The position numbers were made by a program, and so were the translations under genes. Under the pieces are notes generated by a model. It was not told where the DNA came from. It did not search any database and saw nothing but the letters and a program-made list of their open reading frames with translations. A DNA stretch of 64,000 bases from Actinosynnema pretiosum (lineage in GTDB: Bacteria; Actinomycetota; Actinomycetes; Mycobacteriales; Pseudonocardiaceae): positions 248,001 through 312,000 of the forward strand of contig NZ_JAMTCF010000005.1 of NCBI RefSeq assembly GCF_024171695.1. Direction: 5' to 3'. The first letter of the stretch is position 1. Each line of letters opens with the position of its first letter. Shown piece after piece: positions 8,410 through 17,185 of this stretch.

Positions 8410-9612
8410 ATGACGAGCACGCGGCAGGATTCGTTCACCGACGACTACTGGCTCGACCCGCACGCCACCCTCGCGCGGGCGCGGGAGAACGAGCCCGTGC
8501 GCACCGCGCACTTCGAGTCCGGCCCCACCTGGCTGGTCACCCGCTACGCGGACGTGCGCGCAGGCCTGGTGGACGAGCGGCTGGCCAAGGACTGGCGCTC
8601 CACCCTGCCCGAGGCCGAGCGCGCCGACGCCCCGCCCGGACTGCCCGCGCCCATGTCGCACATGCTGACCTCGCTCGACCCGCCGGAGCACACCCGGCTG
8701 CGCGCCCTGGTCACCCAGGCGTTCACCGCCAGGCGGATCGCCGCGCTGCGCCCCAGGGTCGAGCAGCTCGCCGAGGAGCTGCTGGACGGGCTGCCCGAGG
8801 ACGAGCCGGTCGACCTGGTCGGCCGCTACGCGATCATCCTGCCGATGATCGTGATCTGCGAGCTGCTGGGCGTGCCGGAGCTGGAGCGCGACGAGTTCGC
8901 CAGGCTGTCCACGGTGCTGATCGACGAGTGCCCCGAGCCGGAGCTGGCCGAGGCGTCCGCGCAGATGGCCACCTACCTGGAGGGCCTGGTCGCGGCCAAG
9001 CGCGCCGACCCGGACGACGCCCTGCTGTCGGCGCTGATCTCGGCCTCGGACGACGCCGACCGGCTGACCGACCTGGAGATCACCGCGATGGCCATGCTGC
9101 TGCTCATGGCCGGGCACGAGACCACCGCGGTGTTCCTGACCAACAGCGTGCGCGCGATGCTCGACGACCCCACGCACGTGCACCGGCTGACCGACCCGAA
9201 GGCCGCGCCCGCCATGGTGGAGGAGCTGCTGCGCTGGCTCTCGCCCGCCATGAACGCCTCGCTGCGCTTCGCCACCGAGGACATGGAGATCGGGGGAGTG
9301 CCGATCGCGCGCGGCGAGTCGGTGATGCTGTCCACGGCCGCCGCCGACCGCGACCCGCGCGCGTTCCCAGACGCGGACGTGTTCGACCCGGACCGCAACA
9401 CCTCCAAGCACGTGGCGTTCGGGCACGGCATCCACCGCTGCCTGGGCGCGGCGCTGGTGCGGCTGGAGGCCGAGGTGGGGCTGGCCGCGCTGTTCCGCCG
9501 GTTCCCGCAGCTGCGCGCCACCGCCGACCCGGCGACGCTGACGTTCCGGCGCAGCGTGCACGTGCACAGCCCGAGGGTGTTCCCGGTGCTGCTGGGCCCG
9601 CGCGCGGACTGA
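8410..9612 (+). CDS. cytochrome P450
   Basis: A 400-residue class I bacterial P450. The heme-binding loop is FGHGIHRCLG with the thiolate Cys at residue 344, the I-helix has AGHETT for oxygen activation, and ExxR is present in EELLRW. It would need a separate ferredoxin and reductase, neither of which is in the window. The ATG at 8410 follows AGGAG by 7 bases and lies 36 bases after the cyclase stop, so the two are probably co-transcribed. It is expected to hydroxylate or otherwise oxidise the terpenoid product. Confidence 0.93.
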   Translation: MTSTRQDSFTDDYWLDPHATLARARENEPVRTAHFESGPTWLVTRYADVRAGLVDERLAKDWRSTLPEAERADAPPGLPAPMSHMLTSLDPPEHTRLRALVTQAFTARRIAALRPRVEQLAEELLDGLPEDEPVDLVGRYAIILPMIVICELLGVPELERDEFARLSTVLIDECPEPELAEASAQMATYLEGLVAAKRADPDDALLSALISASDDADRLTDLEITAMAMLLLMAGHETTAVFLTNSVRAMLDDPTHVHRLTDPKAAPAMVEELLRWLSPAMNASLRFATEDMEIGGVPIARGESVMLSTAAADRDPRAFPDADVFDPDRNTSKHVAFGHGIHRCLGAALVRLEAEVGLAALFRRFPQLRATADPATLTFRRSVHVHSPRVFPVLLGPRAD

Positions 9613-9646
9613 CCGCCGCGCGGGCCTGCCCGAGAAGCCGACGAAC

Positions 9647-9687
9647 GCCGAACGGGCCGGGGGACGTGATCCCCCGGCCCGTTCGGC
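9647..9687. terminator. strong bidirectional terminator hairpin
   Basis: A perfect 17-bp stem (9647-9663 with 9671-9687) around a 7-base loop, extended outside by GACGA/TCGTC. It lies between the convergent P450 and dioxygenase genes. Confidence 0.85.
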
Positions 9688-9719
9688 TCGTCCGCGCTAC
9701 CGGACGGTGCCAGGCGGTG

Positions 9720-10553
9720 CTAGTCCTTCACGACCGTCGCCGCCATCGCGCCCTCCTGGAAGTGCGGCCAGCGCGGCTCGGCCCCGCGCGGGTCGTCGCC
9801 CATGACCGTCACCCGCTGCCCGACCCGCCTGCCGGTGTAGTCGTTGACCGCGTAGTGCTGGGTGGCCCGGTTGTCCCACATCGCCACCGCGCCCGGCACC
9901 CACCGGTAGCGGCAGGTGCGCTGTGGGCTCTCCGACACCTCGAACAGGTGCTCCAGCAGCGCCGCGCTCTCGCCCCGGCTCAGCTGCAGGACGCGCTTGG
10001 TGAACATCCGGTTCACGTACAGGCTCTTGCGCCCGGTCACCGGGTGCACCCGCACCACCGGGTGCTCGACCTCGCTGCGGAACGTGCCCTGCGGGTGCGC
10101 GAACACGTGCGAGGCGGTCGTGCCCTCCAGCAGCTCCCGCATCGGCTCGGACAGCGCCTCGTACGCCAGGTACTGGTTGCTCCACATCGTGTCCCCGCCC
10201 GCCTCGGGGGTGAGCGTGATCTGCAGGACCGACGTGATCGGCGGGTGCTTCACGTAGGACACGTCGGTGTGCCACACGTCCGCCTTCGCGCCCTTATCGG
10301 AATCGAGCACCACGATGTGCTCGTGCCCCTCCAGCTTCGGCAGGAACGGGTGCACCTCCAATTCCCCGAACCGCGCGCCGAACGCCTGGTGCGCCTCCGG
10401 CGTCAGGCCGCCCGCCTCCGGGAAGAACAGCACCAGGTGGCGGACCAGCAGGTCGTGGATCTCCTTGAACTGCTCGTCGTCGACGGTGTTCAGGTCGACG
10501 CCGTACACCTCCGCGCCGATCGAGCCGGACACCGGGCGAACCTGGAAAGTCAT
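9720..10553 (-). CDS. TauD/TfdA-family Fe(II)/2-oxoglutarate dioxygenase
   Basis: A 277-residue cytosolic dioxygenase. The facial triad is visible: H95 and D97 in DVWHTDVSY and the distal His in RATQHYAVNDY, followed by the 2-oxoglutarate-binding Arg region (GRRVGQRVTV). It would couple 2-oxoglutarate decarboxylation to oxidation of a substrate. Its setting in the terpenoid locus suggests tailoring rather than taurine use. The ATG at 10551-10553 was chosen for its GAGGAG site; a start 64 codons upstream is also open but would run into the divergent promoter region. It is transcribed divergently from the methyltransferase gene. Confidence 0.9.
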   Translation of the reverse strand: MTFQVRPVSGSIGAEVYGVDLNTVDDEQFKEIHDLLVRHLVLFFPEAGGLTPEAHQAFGARFGELEVHPFLPKLEGHEHIVVLDSDKGAKADVWHTDVSYVKHPPITSVLQITLTPEAGGDTMWSNQYLAYEALSEPMRELLEGTTASHVFAHPQGTFRSEVEHPVVRVHPVTGRKSLYVNRMFTKRVLQLSRGESAALLEHLFEVSESPQRTCRYRWVPGAVAMWDNRATQHYAVNDYTGRRVGQRVTVMGDDPRGAEPRWPHFQEGAMAATVVKD

Positions 10554-10732
10554 GCCGCTCCTCATTCTCGTGAATTGTGGAAAACCTCGCGCGAATACCT
10601 GACTACCGCGCTCGCGGGCAATTCTCCGAACAATCGGACAACGCTCTTGACCTTGTTCTCCGGTCGCTGTCAGGATCGAGTGGTCCGCATTTCCTCCCGA
10701 CTTTCCGGGATCGACGAGAGGACCAAGCCGGG
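10554..10732. promoter_or_regulatory. divergent promoter region
   Basis: A 179-base, comparatively AT-rich gap between the divergent dioxygenase (-) and methyltransferase (+) genes; it must hold both promoters. No clear palindromic operator was found by eye. Confidence 0.45.
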
Positions 10733-11725
10733 ATGACCGCACAGGACGAGCTGGCCAGGATGATCGACCTCGCGACGCCGTTCGCGGTGCGCGCGGCGGT
10801 GACCCTGCGCCTGCCCGAGCTGGTCGACAAGGGCGCCACCGCGCTGCCCGACCTGGCCACCGCCGCCGGGGCCGACCCCGACGCGCTGCGCAGGCTGCTG
10901 GCGCACCTGACCTCCATCGGCTTCCTCGCCGAGCCGGAGCCCGGTCGCTACGCGCTCACCGACGTCTCCCGCGTCCTGCTGCGCGACGACCACGCCGCCG
11001 CCCGCGCCTGGCTGGACATCGAGGGCCCCGGCGCGAAGATGGACCTGGCCTACGCGGGCATGGCGCACTCGGTGCGCACCGGCCGCTCCGCCTACGCCAC
11101 CGTGCACGGCGTGCCCTTCTGGGAGGACTACAGCGCCGACGAGGCGCTGCGGGTGTTCTTCGGCCAGGTGATGGCCGTGCACGCCTGGCAGACCGGCCCG
11201 GTGCTGGCCGCCGACGTGGACTGGTCCGCCGACGCCCGCGTGCTCGACGTGGGCGGCGGCATCGGCGCGCTGCTCGGCGACGTGCTGCGCGGCAACCCGC
11301 ACCTGACCGGCGCGGTGCTGGACCTGCCCGCCGTCGAGCCCGAGGCCGTGGAGGCGCTGCGCGCGGCGGGGCTGGCCGACCGGGCCGCGTTCGTGCCCGG
11401 CAGCTTCTTCGACCCGCTGCCCGCCGGGTACGACACCTACGTCATCTCCCGCGTGCTCACCGACTGGCCGGACGAGGACGCCCAGCGCATCCTCGCCCGC
11501 GCCGCCGAGGTGGTCGGCGACGGCCGCGTGCTGGTGGTGGAGGTGCTGGCGGGCGCGGAGCACGCCAAGAACAACTCCTCGTTCGACCTCCAGTCCCTGG
11601 CGCTGCTCGGCGGCCGGGAGCGCTCGGCCCCGGACTTCGAGGTCCTCGCCCGGCGCGCCGGGTTCGCCTCCGCCACGCCGCGCCGCTGGGACGGCGGCCT
11701 GCTCGTGGTGGAGTGCCGCCGCTAG
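10733..11725 (+). CDS. SAM-dependent O-methyltransferase (winged-helix/class I)
   Basis: A 330-residue methyltransferase with the two-part architecture of actinomycete natural-product O-methyltransferases (TcmN/acetylserotonin-OMT type). Residues 1-100 form a winged-helix dimerisation domain (DLATAAGADPDALRRLLAHL, then GRYALTDVS), followed by a Rossmann domain with SAM motif I VLDVGGGIGALL near residue 172. The catalytic His usual near ISRVLHDW is replaced: this protein reads ISRVLTDWPDE. That substitution (H to T) could reduce or alter O-methylation, and similar changes occur in family members with other activities. The ATG at 10733 is preceded by a GGGA-containing site. Confidence 0.85.
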   Translation: MTAQDELARMIDLATPFAVRAAVTLRLPELVDKGATALPDLATAAGADPDALRRLLAHLTSIGFLAEPEPGRYALTDVSRVLLRDDHAAARAWLDIEGPGAKMDLAYAGMAHSVRTGRSAYATVHGVPFWEDYSADEALRVFFGQVMAVHAWQTGPVLAADVDWSADARVLDVGGGIGALLGDVLRGNPHLTGAVLDLPAVEPEAVEALRAAGLADRAAFVPGSFFDPLPAGYDTYVISRVLTDWPDEDAQRILARAAEVVGDGRVLVVEVLAGAEHAKNNSSFDLQSLALLGGRERSAPDFEVLARRAGFASATPRRWDGGLLVVECRR

Positions 11726-11733
11726 CGAGCGCG

Positions 11734-13005
11734 TCACCGGCGCGCCCAGCCCGGCAGCTGCCCGCCCCTCGGGTCGGGCAGCACGCCGAGCTGGTGCAGC
11801 CGGTCCAGCGGGCGCAGCGCGTGCTGCCCGAGCCCGGACATGTTGTGCATGATCGTGTAGGTCAGCCTCCGGTTGCCGCCGGTCTTGCGCAGCGCCCGAC
11901 GTCCGAGCGCCCGGCCGACCGGCGACAGGTCGGTGATCATCCGGGTGGCGCTGTGGCTGGTCGTGGCCACGTGCAGCAGCGCGCGCCTGCGCTCGTCGCT
12001 CCACGCCGCGAGCACCGGGTCGAGCCTGGCGGGCGCCAGGTCGCCCTCCAGCGCGGCGACCCGGTCGGCGAGCCTGGCCGCGTTGACGATGGAGCTGTTC
12101 ATGCCCTGCCCGGCCGCCGGGTGCACCGCGTGCGCGCTCTCCCCGAGCAGCACGATCCCCTTGCCGGACAACGACTCCGTGAGCGAGCGCCCCACCGGCA
12201 GCACCTGCTTGCCGTTCCACGCCCGCAGCACGTCGGCGCGCTTCCCGGCGAACGCGGGCACCTGCCGGACGAACCCGTCCACCCAGTCCTGCGCCTTCTC
12301 CCGGTCGACGCCGCGCAGCTCGTCCGCCGAGACCTGCACGTACAACCGGGCCCGGTCGCCCGGCAGGGAGTAGCTCATGGCCAGCCCGCGCGGGGTGGCG
12401 TAGGTGGACACGTCCTCGCCCACCGGCTGGTCCGCCAGGTCGAACGCGGCCAGCTTGTGCGGGTACTCGGCGCGCGCCAGCTCGATCCCCGCGTCCTTGC
12501 GCAGCCGCGAGGACAACCCGTCCGCCGCCACGACGAGCGCGGCCGTGACGTCACCGCCGTCCAACCGCACCCCGCGCGCCCTGCCATCGCCGTCCCGCAG
12601 CAGCTCCCGCACGACCGCGCCCCGCCGCACCTCCACGCTCGCGGGCAGGTCGCGGGCCAGCGCGCCCAGGATCACGTGGTAGTCGTGCACCAGCAGCCAC
12701 GGCCGCTCCGCGTCCAGCAGCGTGCGGTAGTCCATGGTCAGCAGCGCTTCGCCCTCGTGGTCCCGCGCGACGAGCGCGGGCACCCGCAGCGCCCCGTCCG
12801 CGAGCAGGCCGTCGACCACGCCCCAGCCCTGCAGGACGGTGATCGCGCCGGGTTGCAGCAGCTCGCCCTTGGCGATGGGCCGGACCTCGCGCTGCTTGTC
12901 CAGCACGAGCACCCGAAACCCGCCCCGCCCCAACGCGTGCGCCGCCGCGAGCCCGGCCACCCCGGCCCCGACGACCACCACGTCCACGTCCGTGCCCGTG
13001 CTCAC
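11734..13005 (-). CDS. FAD-dependent monooxygenase (UbiH/epoxidase-like)
   Basis: A 423-residue flavoprotein of the PHBH/UbiH class A group. It has the N-terminal dinucleotide fold VVVGAGVAGLAAAHAL, a DG motif (VVAADGLSSRLR) and the FAD ribityl-binding GESAHAVHPAAGQGMN. Class A enzymes in meroterpenoid loci often epoxidise the terminal prenyl double bond before cyclisation; aromatic hydroxylation is the alternative. The start is the GTG at 13003-13005. It converges on the methyltransferase gene (8-base gap) and is separated from UbiA by a hairpin at 13054-13077. Confidence 0.88.
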   Translation of the reverse strand: MSTGTDVDVVVVGAGVAGLAAAHALGRGGFRVLVLDKQREVRPIAKGELLQPGAITVLQGWGVVDGLLADGALRVPALVARDHEGEALLTMDYRTLLDAERPWLLVHDYHVILGALARDLPASVEVRRGAVVRELLRDGDGRARGVRLDGGDVTAALVVAADGLSSRLRKDAGIELARAEYPHKLAAFDLADQPVGEDVSTYATPRGLAMSYSLPGDRARLYVQVSADELRGVDREKAQDWVDGFVRQVPAFAGKRADVLRAWNGKQVLPVGRSLTESLSGKGIVLLGESAHAVHPAAGQGMNSSIVNAARLADRVAALEGDLAPARLDPVLAAWSDERRRALLHVATTSHSATRMITDLSPVGRALGRRALRKTGGNRRLTYTIMHNMSGLGQHALRPLDRLHQLGVLPDPRGGQLPGWARR

Positions 13006-13053
13006 GCGCCACTCCGCTCCACGTCGCGGACGCGCCGACGCGCCCGGTTCCGA

Positions 13054-13077
13054 GGGGACCGGTCGACGCCGGTCCCC
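13054..13077 (-). terminator. intergenic hairpin between UbiA and monooxygenase genes
   Basis: GGGGACCGG pairs with CCGGTCCCC around a 6-base loop. It may terminate or attenuate transcription from UbiA into the monooxygenase gene. Confidence 0.5.
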
Positions 13078-13099
13078 GTTGCCCCGCGGGCGATCGCGC

Positions 13100-14083
13100 T
13101 CACGAGGCGGTCGCGTTCCGCAGCCCGGCGGGCGGGATCTCGTGCCGCACCCGCATCGCGTTCTGGGTCAGCAGGCTGAACAGCAGCACCGGGACCAGCA
13201 CCGCCGCCGCCACCGTCACCCCGGTCCCGGCCGCGACCACCGCGCAGGCCAGCACCAGCCGCTCGCCCACCAGCAGCGCGTGCGCCCGCAGCGCCGACTC
13301 GCGGGTGATCCCGCCGCCCTGCGCCAGGAGCCCGCCGAACACCCACGCGCCGACCGCGAGCGCCACCACCAGCAGCGCCAGGTACGCGGCCCGGTCGGGC
13401 AGCGGCTCCAGCAGCGCGGCGAACGCGATCGCGCAAGCCCCCGCGTACAGCCCGGCCGCGAGCCGCGCGCTGTACGCGACCCCGCGCAGCACCGGCACCG
13501 ACCGGTACCCGCCCGCCGCGTCCCCCGCCACGTCCCGCACCGCGCCGACCAGGTTCGAGGACGCGTCGTGCAGCAGGAACAGCACCGCGAACGGCACCGC
13601 GGCCCACACGTTCCCACCCGGCGCGCACGCCGCGCCCGCCAGCACCGCGAGCGAGGTCAGCGCCCCGCGCACCAGGTTCCCGGACAGCCCGCGCCCCTTG
13701 CACACCCGGCTGTACGCGGCGATCCCGACGACCCCGAGCACCAGCAGCGCCAGCACCCGCCAGCCCACCGACAGCGCCAGCCCGGCCGCGCCCAGCTCGC
13801 ACACCGCCGCCGACACCAGCGCCGCCCGCGCGCCCAGCCGCCCGGACGGGATCGGCCGCTGCGGCTTGTCGATCGCGTCCAGCTCCCGGTCGAACCAGTC
13901 CCCGAGGTAGTGCCCGCCCAGCCACACCAGCACCGGCACGACCACCGCCGCCAGCACGTGCCACGGTCCGGGGTCCCCGCCCGCGACCGACAGCCCGGCC
14001 AGGCCGACCACGCCGGGGTAGGGCAGCGTGTAGGGGCGCCAGGTCTGGACGTGCGCCCAGGCCGCGCCCAACCCGTTCGCCAC
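13100..14083 (-). CDS. UbiA-family prenyltransferase
   Basis: A 327-residue integral membrane protein with about eight to nine hydrophobic helices and both Asp-rich Mg-diphosphate motifs: GDWFDRELDAIDKPQRPIP (first) and RDVAGDAAGGYRSVP (second). UbiA enzymes transfer a prenyl chain to an aromatic or glycerol-phosphate acceptor; a few act as membrane terpene cyclases. The GTG at 14081-14083 overlaps the stop of the upstream prenyl diphosphate synthase (TAGTG), which implies translational coupling and direct supply of its prenyl donor. Acceptor unknown. Longer upstream frames only mirror the preceding gene. Confidence 0.9.
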   Translation of the reverse strand: MANGLGAAWAHVQTWRPYTLPYPGVVGLAGLSVAGGDPGPWHVLAAVVVPVLVWLGGHYLGDWFDRELDAIDKPQRPIPSGRLGARAALVSAAVCELGAAGLALSVGWRVLALLVLGVVGIAAYSRVCKGRGLSGNLVRGALTSLAVLAGAACAPGGNVWAAVPFAVLFLLHDASSNLVGAVRDVAGDAAGGYRSVPVLRGVAYSARLAAGLYAGACAIAFAALLEPLPDRAAYLALLVVALAVGAWVFGGLLAQGGGITRESALRAHALLVGERLVLACAVVAAGTGVTVAAAVLVPVLLFSLLTQNAMRVRHEIPPAGLRNATAS

Positions 14084-15795
14084 TACCGCCTCCGCGCCAC
14101 GGACTTGTCCGCGACCCCGGCCAGCGTCGCGGTGTGCTCGTTGCCCGGAAGCCCGGCCAGGCAGGACTTGGCCAGCGCCACCTCGGCCTCGGCGTGCTCG
14201 GTGGCCACCGCCAGCGCGCCGGTGTCCACCAGCAGCTCGCGCAGCGCCGGGTAGGCCTCCTCGGCGGGCAGCTCGCCGCTGAGCACGCGGGCGATCCGGG
14301 CGCGCTGCCCGGTGGTGCCCCGCTCGTGCGCCAGCAGCACCGGGTAGGTGGGGCGCAGGTTCCGCAGGTCGCTCAGCTCGGACTTGCCGGTGACGGCCGA
14401 GTCGGACAGGTACGGCAGCAGGTCGTCGTGCACCTGGAACGCCAGCCCGAGGTGCTCGGCGTAGGAGGTGACCGCCTCCACCGCGTCCGGCCCCGCGCCG
14501 CCCAGCAGCGCGCCCGCCCGGCAGGCGCCCCGGAACAGCGCGCCGGTCTTGAGCGCCATCACGGTGACGTAGTCGCCCAGCGGGTGCGTGGGGTCCGCGG
14601 CGAGCGCGCCCTCCAGGGCCTGGCCCCGGCACACGTCCACGCCCGCGTCGGCGATCGCCCGCGCCGCGCCCAGCGCCGCCTCGGCCGGGACGCCCAGCTC
14701 GGTGCAGGCCGCGACCGCGCTGAACGTCTTGAAGATCAGCGCGTCGCCGACCACGATGGCCTCCGGCACGCCGAACCGGTGCTGCACCGACGGCTGGCCG
14801 CGCCGCACCTCGTCGTCGTCGATCACGTCGTCGTGCACGAGCGAGCCCACGTGCAGGTACTCGACGGCGAGCGCGGCGGGCACGACCCGCTCCACGTCCC
14901 CGCCGACCGCGCCCGCCGCCGACGCGAGCAGCAGGGGGCGCAGCATCTTGCCGGGGGTGAGCAGGGCGTACCGGGAGATGTCGAGCACCGGGTCGTCGCT
15001 CTCGGGCCACTCGGCGCGCAGCGCCTCGCGCAGCCGCGCCACGACCGCGACGGCGGCGGGGGAGAGGGCGTCCCGGTCGGGGCCGCCGCTCCTCGGGGCG
15101 GTCGTGGCGGGCGGGGGTGTGCCCGGCTCGGCGAGGGTGGTCCCGGCTGGGCCGTGGTCGTCCTCGGAGTGCTCCGAGACGAGCGCGATCACCACGTCGT
15201 TGCTCTCCTTCGCCGCCGCCGACACGCTCGTTCCCGCTTCCCCGCCGGTGCTCGTGCTGTCGCCGCTGTCGCCGCTGGCACTGCCGCCGCCGCTCAACGC
15301 GGCCAGCGCGCCGTCCCGCTCGTCGGGCCCGATCCGCCCGGCGGGCACCTCGGCGCGCAGCCGGGCGGCCACGTCCGCGCCGCCCACCAGGTACTCGACG
15401 CGGGGCGTGAGCGAACCGACCACGACCACGCGCGGGTCCAACCGCCGCAGCTCCAGCACGCGGTCGCCGGATACGCGCCCGCCCGCCCCGTCCACCACGA
15501 GCAGCCCGTCCGGCGCCAGCGCCGCCAGCGCCCGCGCGACCCCGCCCGACGTCGGGTCGCTCCCGTCCCGGCCGTCCACGACCACGACCGCGCCCCCGCC
15601 GCCGAGGAGCCCGTCGAGCAACCGCCGCAGCAGCACGCCCGTTCCCGGCCCGACCACGACCTCGGCCTCGGGCACCCCGAACCGGTCGGCTATCGCCCGG
15701 TCGAGCGGTGGGGGCTGCTCGGAACCCTCCCGGATTCCGGACGGCGACGGCGCTGGGCGCCCGTCGCGGGAAAGCTGGTGGACGATGTTCGGCAC
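14083..15795 (-). CDS. polyprenyl diphosphate synthase fused to a degenerate HisC-like domain
   Basis: About 570 residues. Residues 1-165 resemble the aminotransferase at 5212: VPNIVHQLS at the start, LDRAIADRFGV for LEARIAEHLDV, LLVVDGAG for LLLVDEAY. The NPNNPTGE loop and the SKAHG lysine segment are absent (SLTPRVEYLVGG instead), so it cannot carry PLP. A Gly/Ser/Pro-rich linker (about 165-250) leads to an isoprenyl diphosphate synthase with first Asp-rich motif D322-D323-V-I-D326 and second motif DDLLP (457-461), where the last Asp is Pro. It would make GGPP or a similar chain for UbiA. The GTG at 15793-15795 was chosen by its GGGGACC site and its match to the other protein's start; starts up to 15855 are possible. 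Confidence 0.85.
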   Translation of the reverse strand: MPNIVHQLSRDGRPAPSPSGIREGSEQPPPLDRAIADRFGVPEAEVVVGPGTGVLLRRLLDGLLGGGGAVVVVDGRDGSDPTSGGVARALAALAPDGLLVVDGAGGRVSGDRVLELRRLDPRVVVVGSLTPRVEYLVGGADVAARLRAEVPAGRIGPDERDGALAALSGGGSASGDSGDSTSTGGEAGTSVSAAAKESNDVVIALVSEHSEDDHGPAGTTLAEPGTPPPATTAPRSGGPDRDALSPAAVAVVARLREALRAEWPESDDPVLDISRYALLTPGKMLRPLLLASAAGAVGGDVERVVPAALAVEYLHVGSLVHDDVIDDDEVRRGQPSVQHRFGVPEAIVVGDALIFKTFSAVAACTELGVPAEAALGAARAIADAGVDVCRGQALEGALAADPTHPLGDYVTVMALKTGALFRGACRAGALLGGAGPDAVEAVTSYAEHLGLAFQVHDDLLPYLSDSAVTGKSELSDLRNLRPTYPVLLAHERGTTGQRARIARVLSGELPAEEAYPALRELLVDTGALAVATEHAEAEVALAKSCLAGLPGNEHTATLAGVADKSVARRR

Positions 15796-16539
15796 GCTGA
15801 GGTCCCCGTTCACCGGTTGAGTCCTGTCGGGAATCGCAAAGCTGTTCCCGAACACCTCTACCCAATTGGGGACTGGTGCGGAAGAGGGCTGTCCGGTTTT
15901 CCGCGATGCCCTTCACCGGATGTGCTGAGCAGTGCAAAGGACGACGTGCGGGTTCACCGCCCGGAAACTCCGGGGCGTGGACGTGTAATCATCCGCGTGC
16001 TATGCCGGGGGGTGCGCGTGGGACTTTCGGGGTATTCCCGGCCGTTCGGCTGCGTCCATTCGCAGGATGGCGCTGCACACCCTCGTTGACCTCCCTAACG
16101 GTGCGCTGCCGTCATTTCACCTGGTGGGCGCGGGTGCAGTTGCGGTACTCGGCCTTACCTGAGCAATTCTTAGCCTGAACAGTGCAGCGCCGACCGGCTC
16201 CCGCGTCCACCGCCCTGAGGTTCACGACGGTTCGGACCCCGAAGTGCTCCACTGCGGTCCGCCGTCCCACCGGGTGCCCCGTTCGGCCCACCCGTCCACC
16301 AGGCGGACACCGCCACCGGCGTTGCCTCGGATGGCGGGAAGCCGTCGGAAAGTGGCAATTCGGGCCATTCCCGCGACCGGCCGGGCCGCCTACCGTCCCC
16401 GTCGACCGGGAAAGGACTGATCTGGATTGTCGACCGAGTTCACACTCGTCCCACGCGTTCCGCTGTGGTTTTCCTGCCCGAACCGGGCTTTCCGGCGCGA
16501 ACCCGTCCGCATTCCGAACGCCGAGCGGCGGAGCCGACC
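15796..16539. other. 744-base divergent intergenic region
   Basis: Between the prenyl synthase fusion (-) and the NmrA-like pseudogene (+). Open frames here look non-coding. An AT-richer stretch near 16126-16180 may hold promoters. Nothing else is recognised. Confidence 0.5.
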
Positions 16540-17185
16540 GTGCGCCTGCTGATCGCGGGCGCGAACGGCCGCCTGGGCGGCCGGGCCGTGGCGCACGCCC
16601 TCGCCGGTGGCCACGCGGTCACCGCCTTCGTCCGCACCAGGGGAGCGCTCCCCGACCACCCCGCGCTGACCGTGGTCACCGGCTCGGTGGTCGACGACCC
16701 CACCCGCCTGACCGAGGCCGTGCACGGCCACGACGCCGTCCTGTCCGCCCTGGGGAACCCGCTGTGGCTCAAGGGGAAGCGCGGACCGGCCATCGTGGAG
16801 ACCGCCGTGCGCAACCTGACCGCGGCCATGCGCGCCACCGCCGTGCCGCGCATCGTGGTCCCCCCTGGCCTGGGGGACGGGCCGCAGCCGTCCGGCGTCC
16901 TCCAGGGTGGTCCGCCTGGTGACCACGACCCTGATCCGCCGCGACTACCGCGACTTCGACGCCGCCGAACGCGTCCTGGCCGAGTCCGACCTGGCCTGGA
17001 CGATCGTGTACTTCGGCGCCCTGACCGATGGCGAGTCCACAGTGGACTTCACCCCCACCCGCCGGATCGTAACCCCGTCCCCGCTGGCGATCCCCAGGTC
17101 GACGCTGGCCGGTTTCCTGGTGCGGGCGGCGGAGACCGACGAGCACGCCCGCGCCAGGCTGGTCCTGAGCGGAGCGGTCCGATGA
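16540..17185 (+). pseudogene. frameshifted NmrA-like NAD(P)-binding reductase
   Basis: The N-terminal half (GTG 16540, GGAG upstream) reads VRLLIAGANGRLGGRAVAHA and continues through AMRATAVPRIVV, a Rossmann NAD(P)-binding start of the atypical SDR/NmrA family. The C-terminal half (RLVTTTLIRRDYRDFDAAERVL to the stop at 17185) lies in the next frame. The shift falls between about 16858 and 16910, next to a six-C run at 16860-16865. Together the two halves give one roughly 215-residue family member. The first frame stays open and, by chance, runs into the downstream SDR gene, so a spurious fused ORF of about 478 codons exists. A real indel or a sequencing error could both explain it. Confidence 0.75.
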
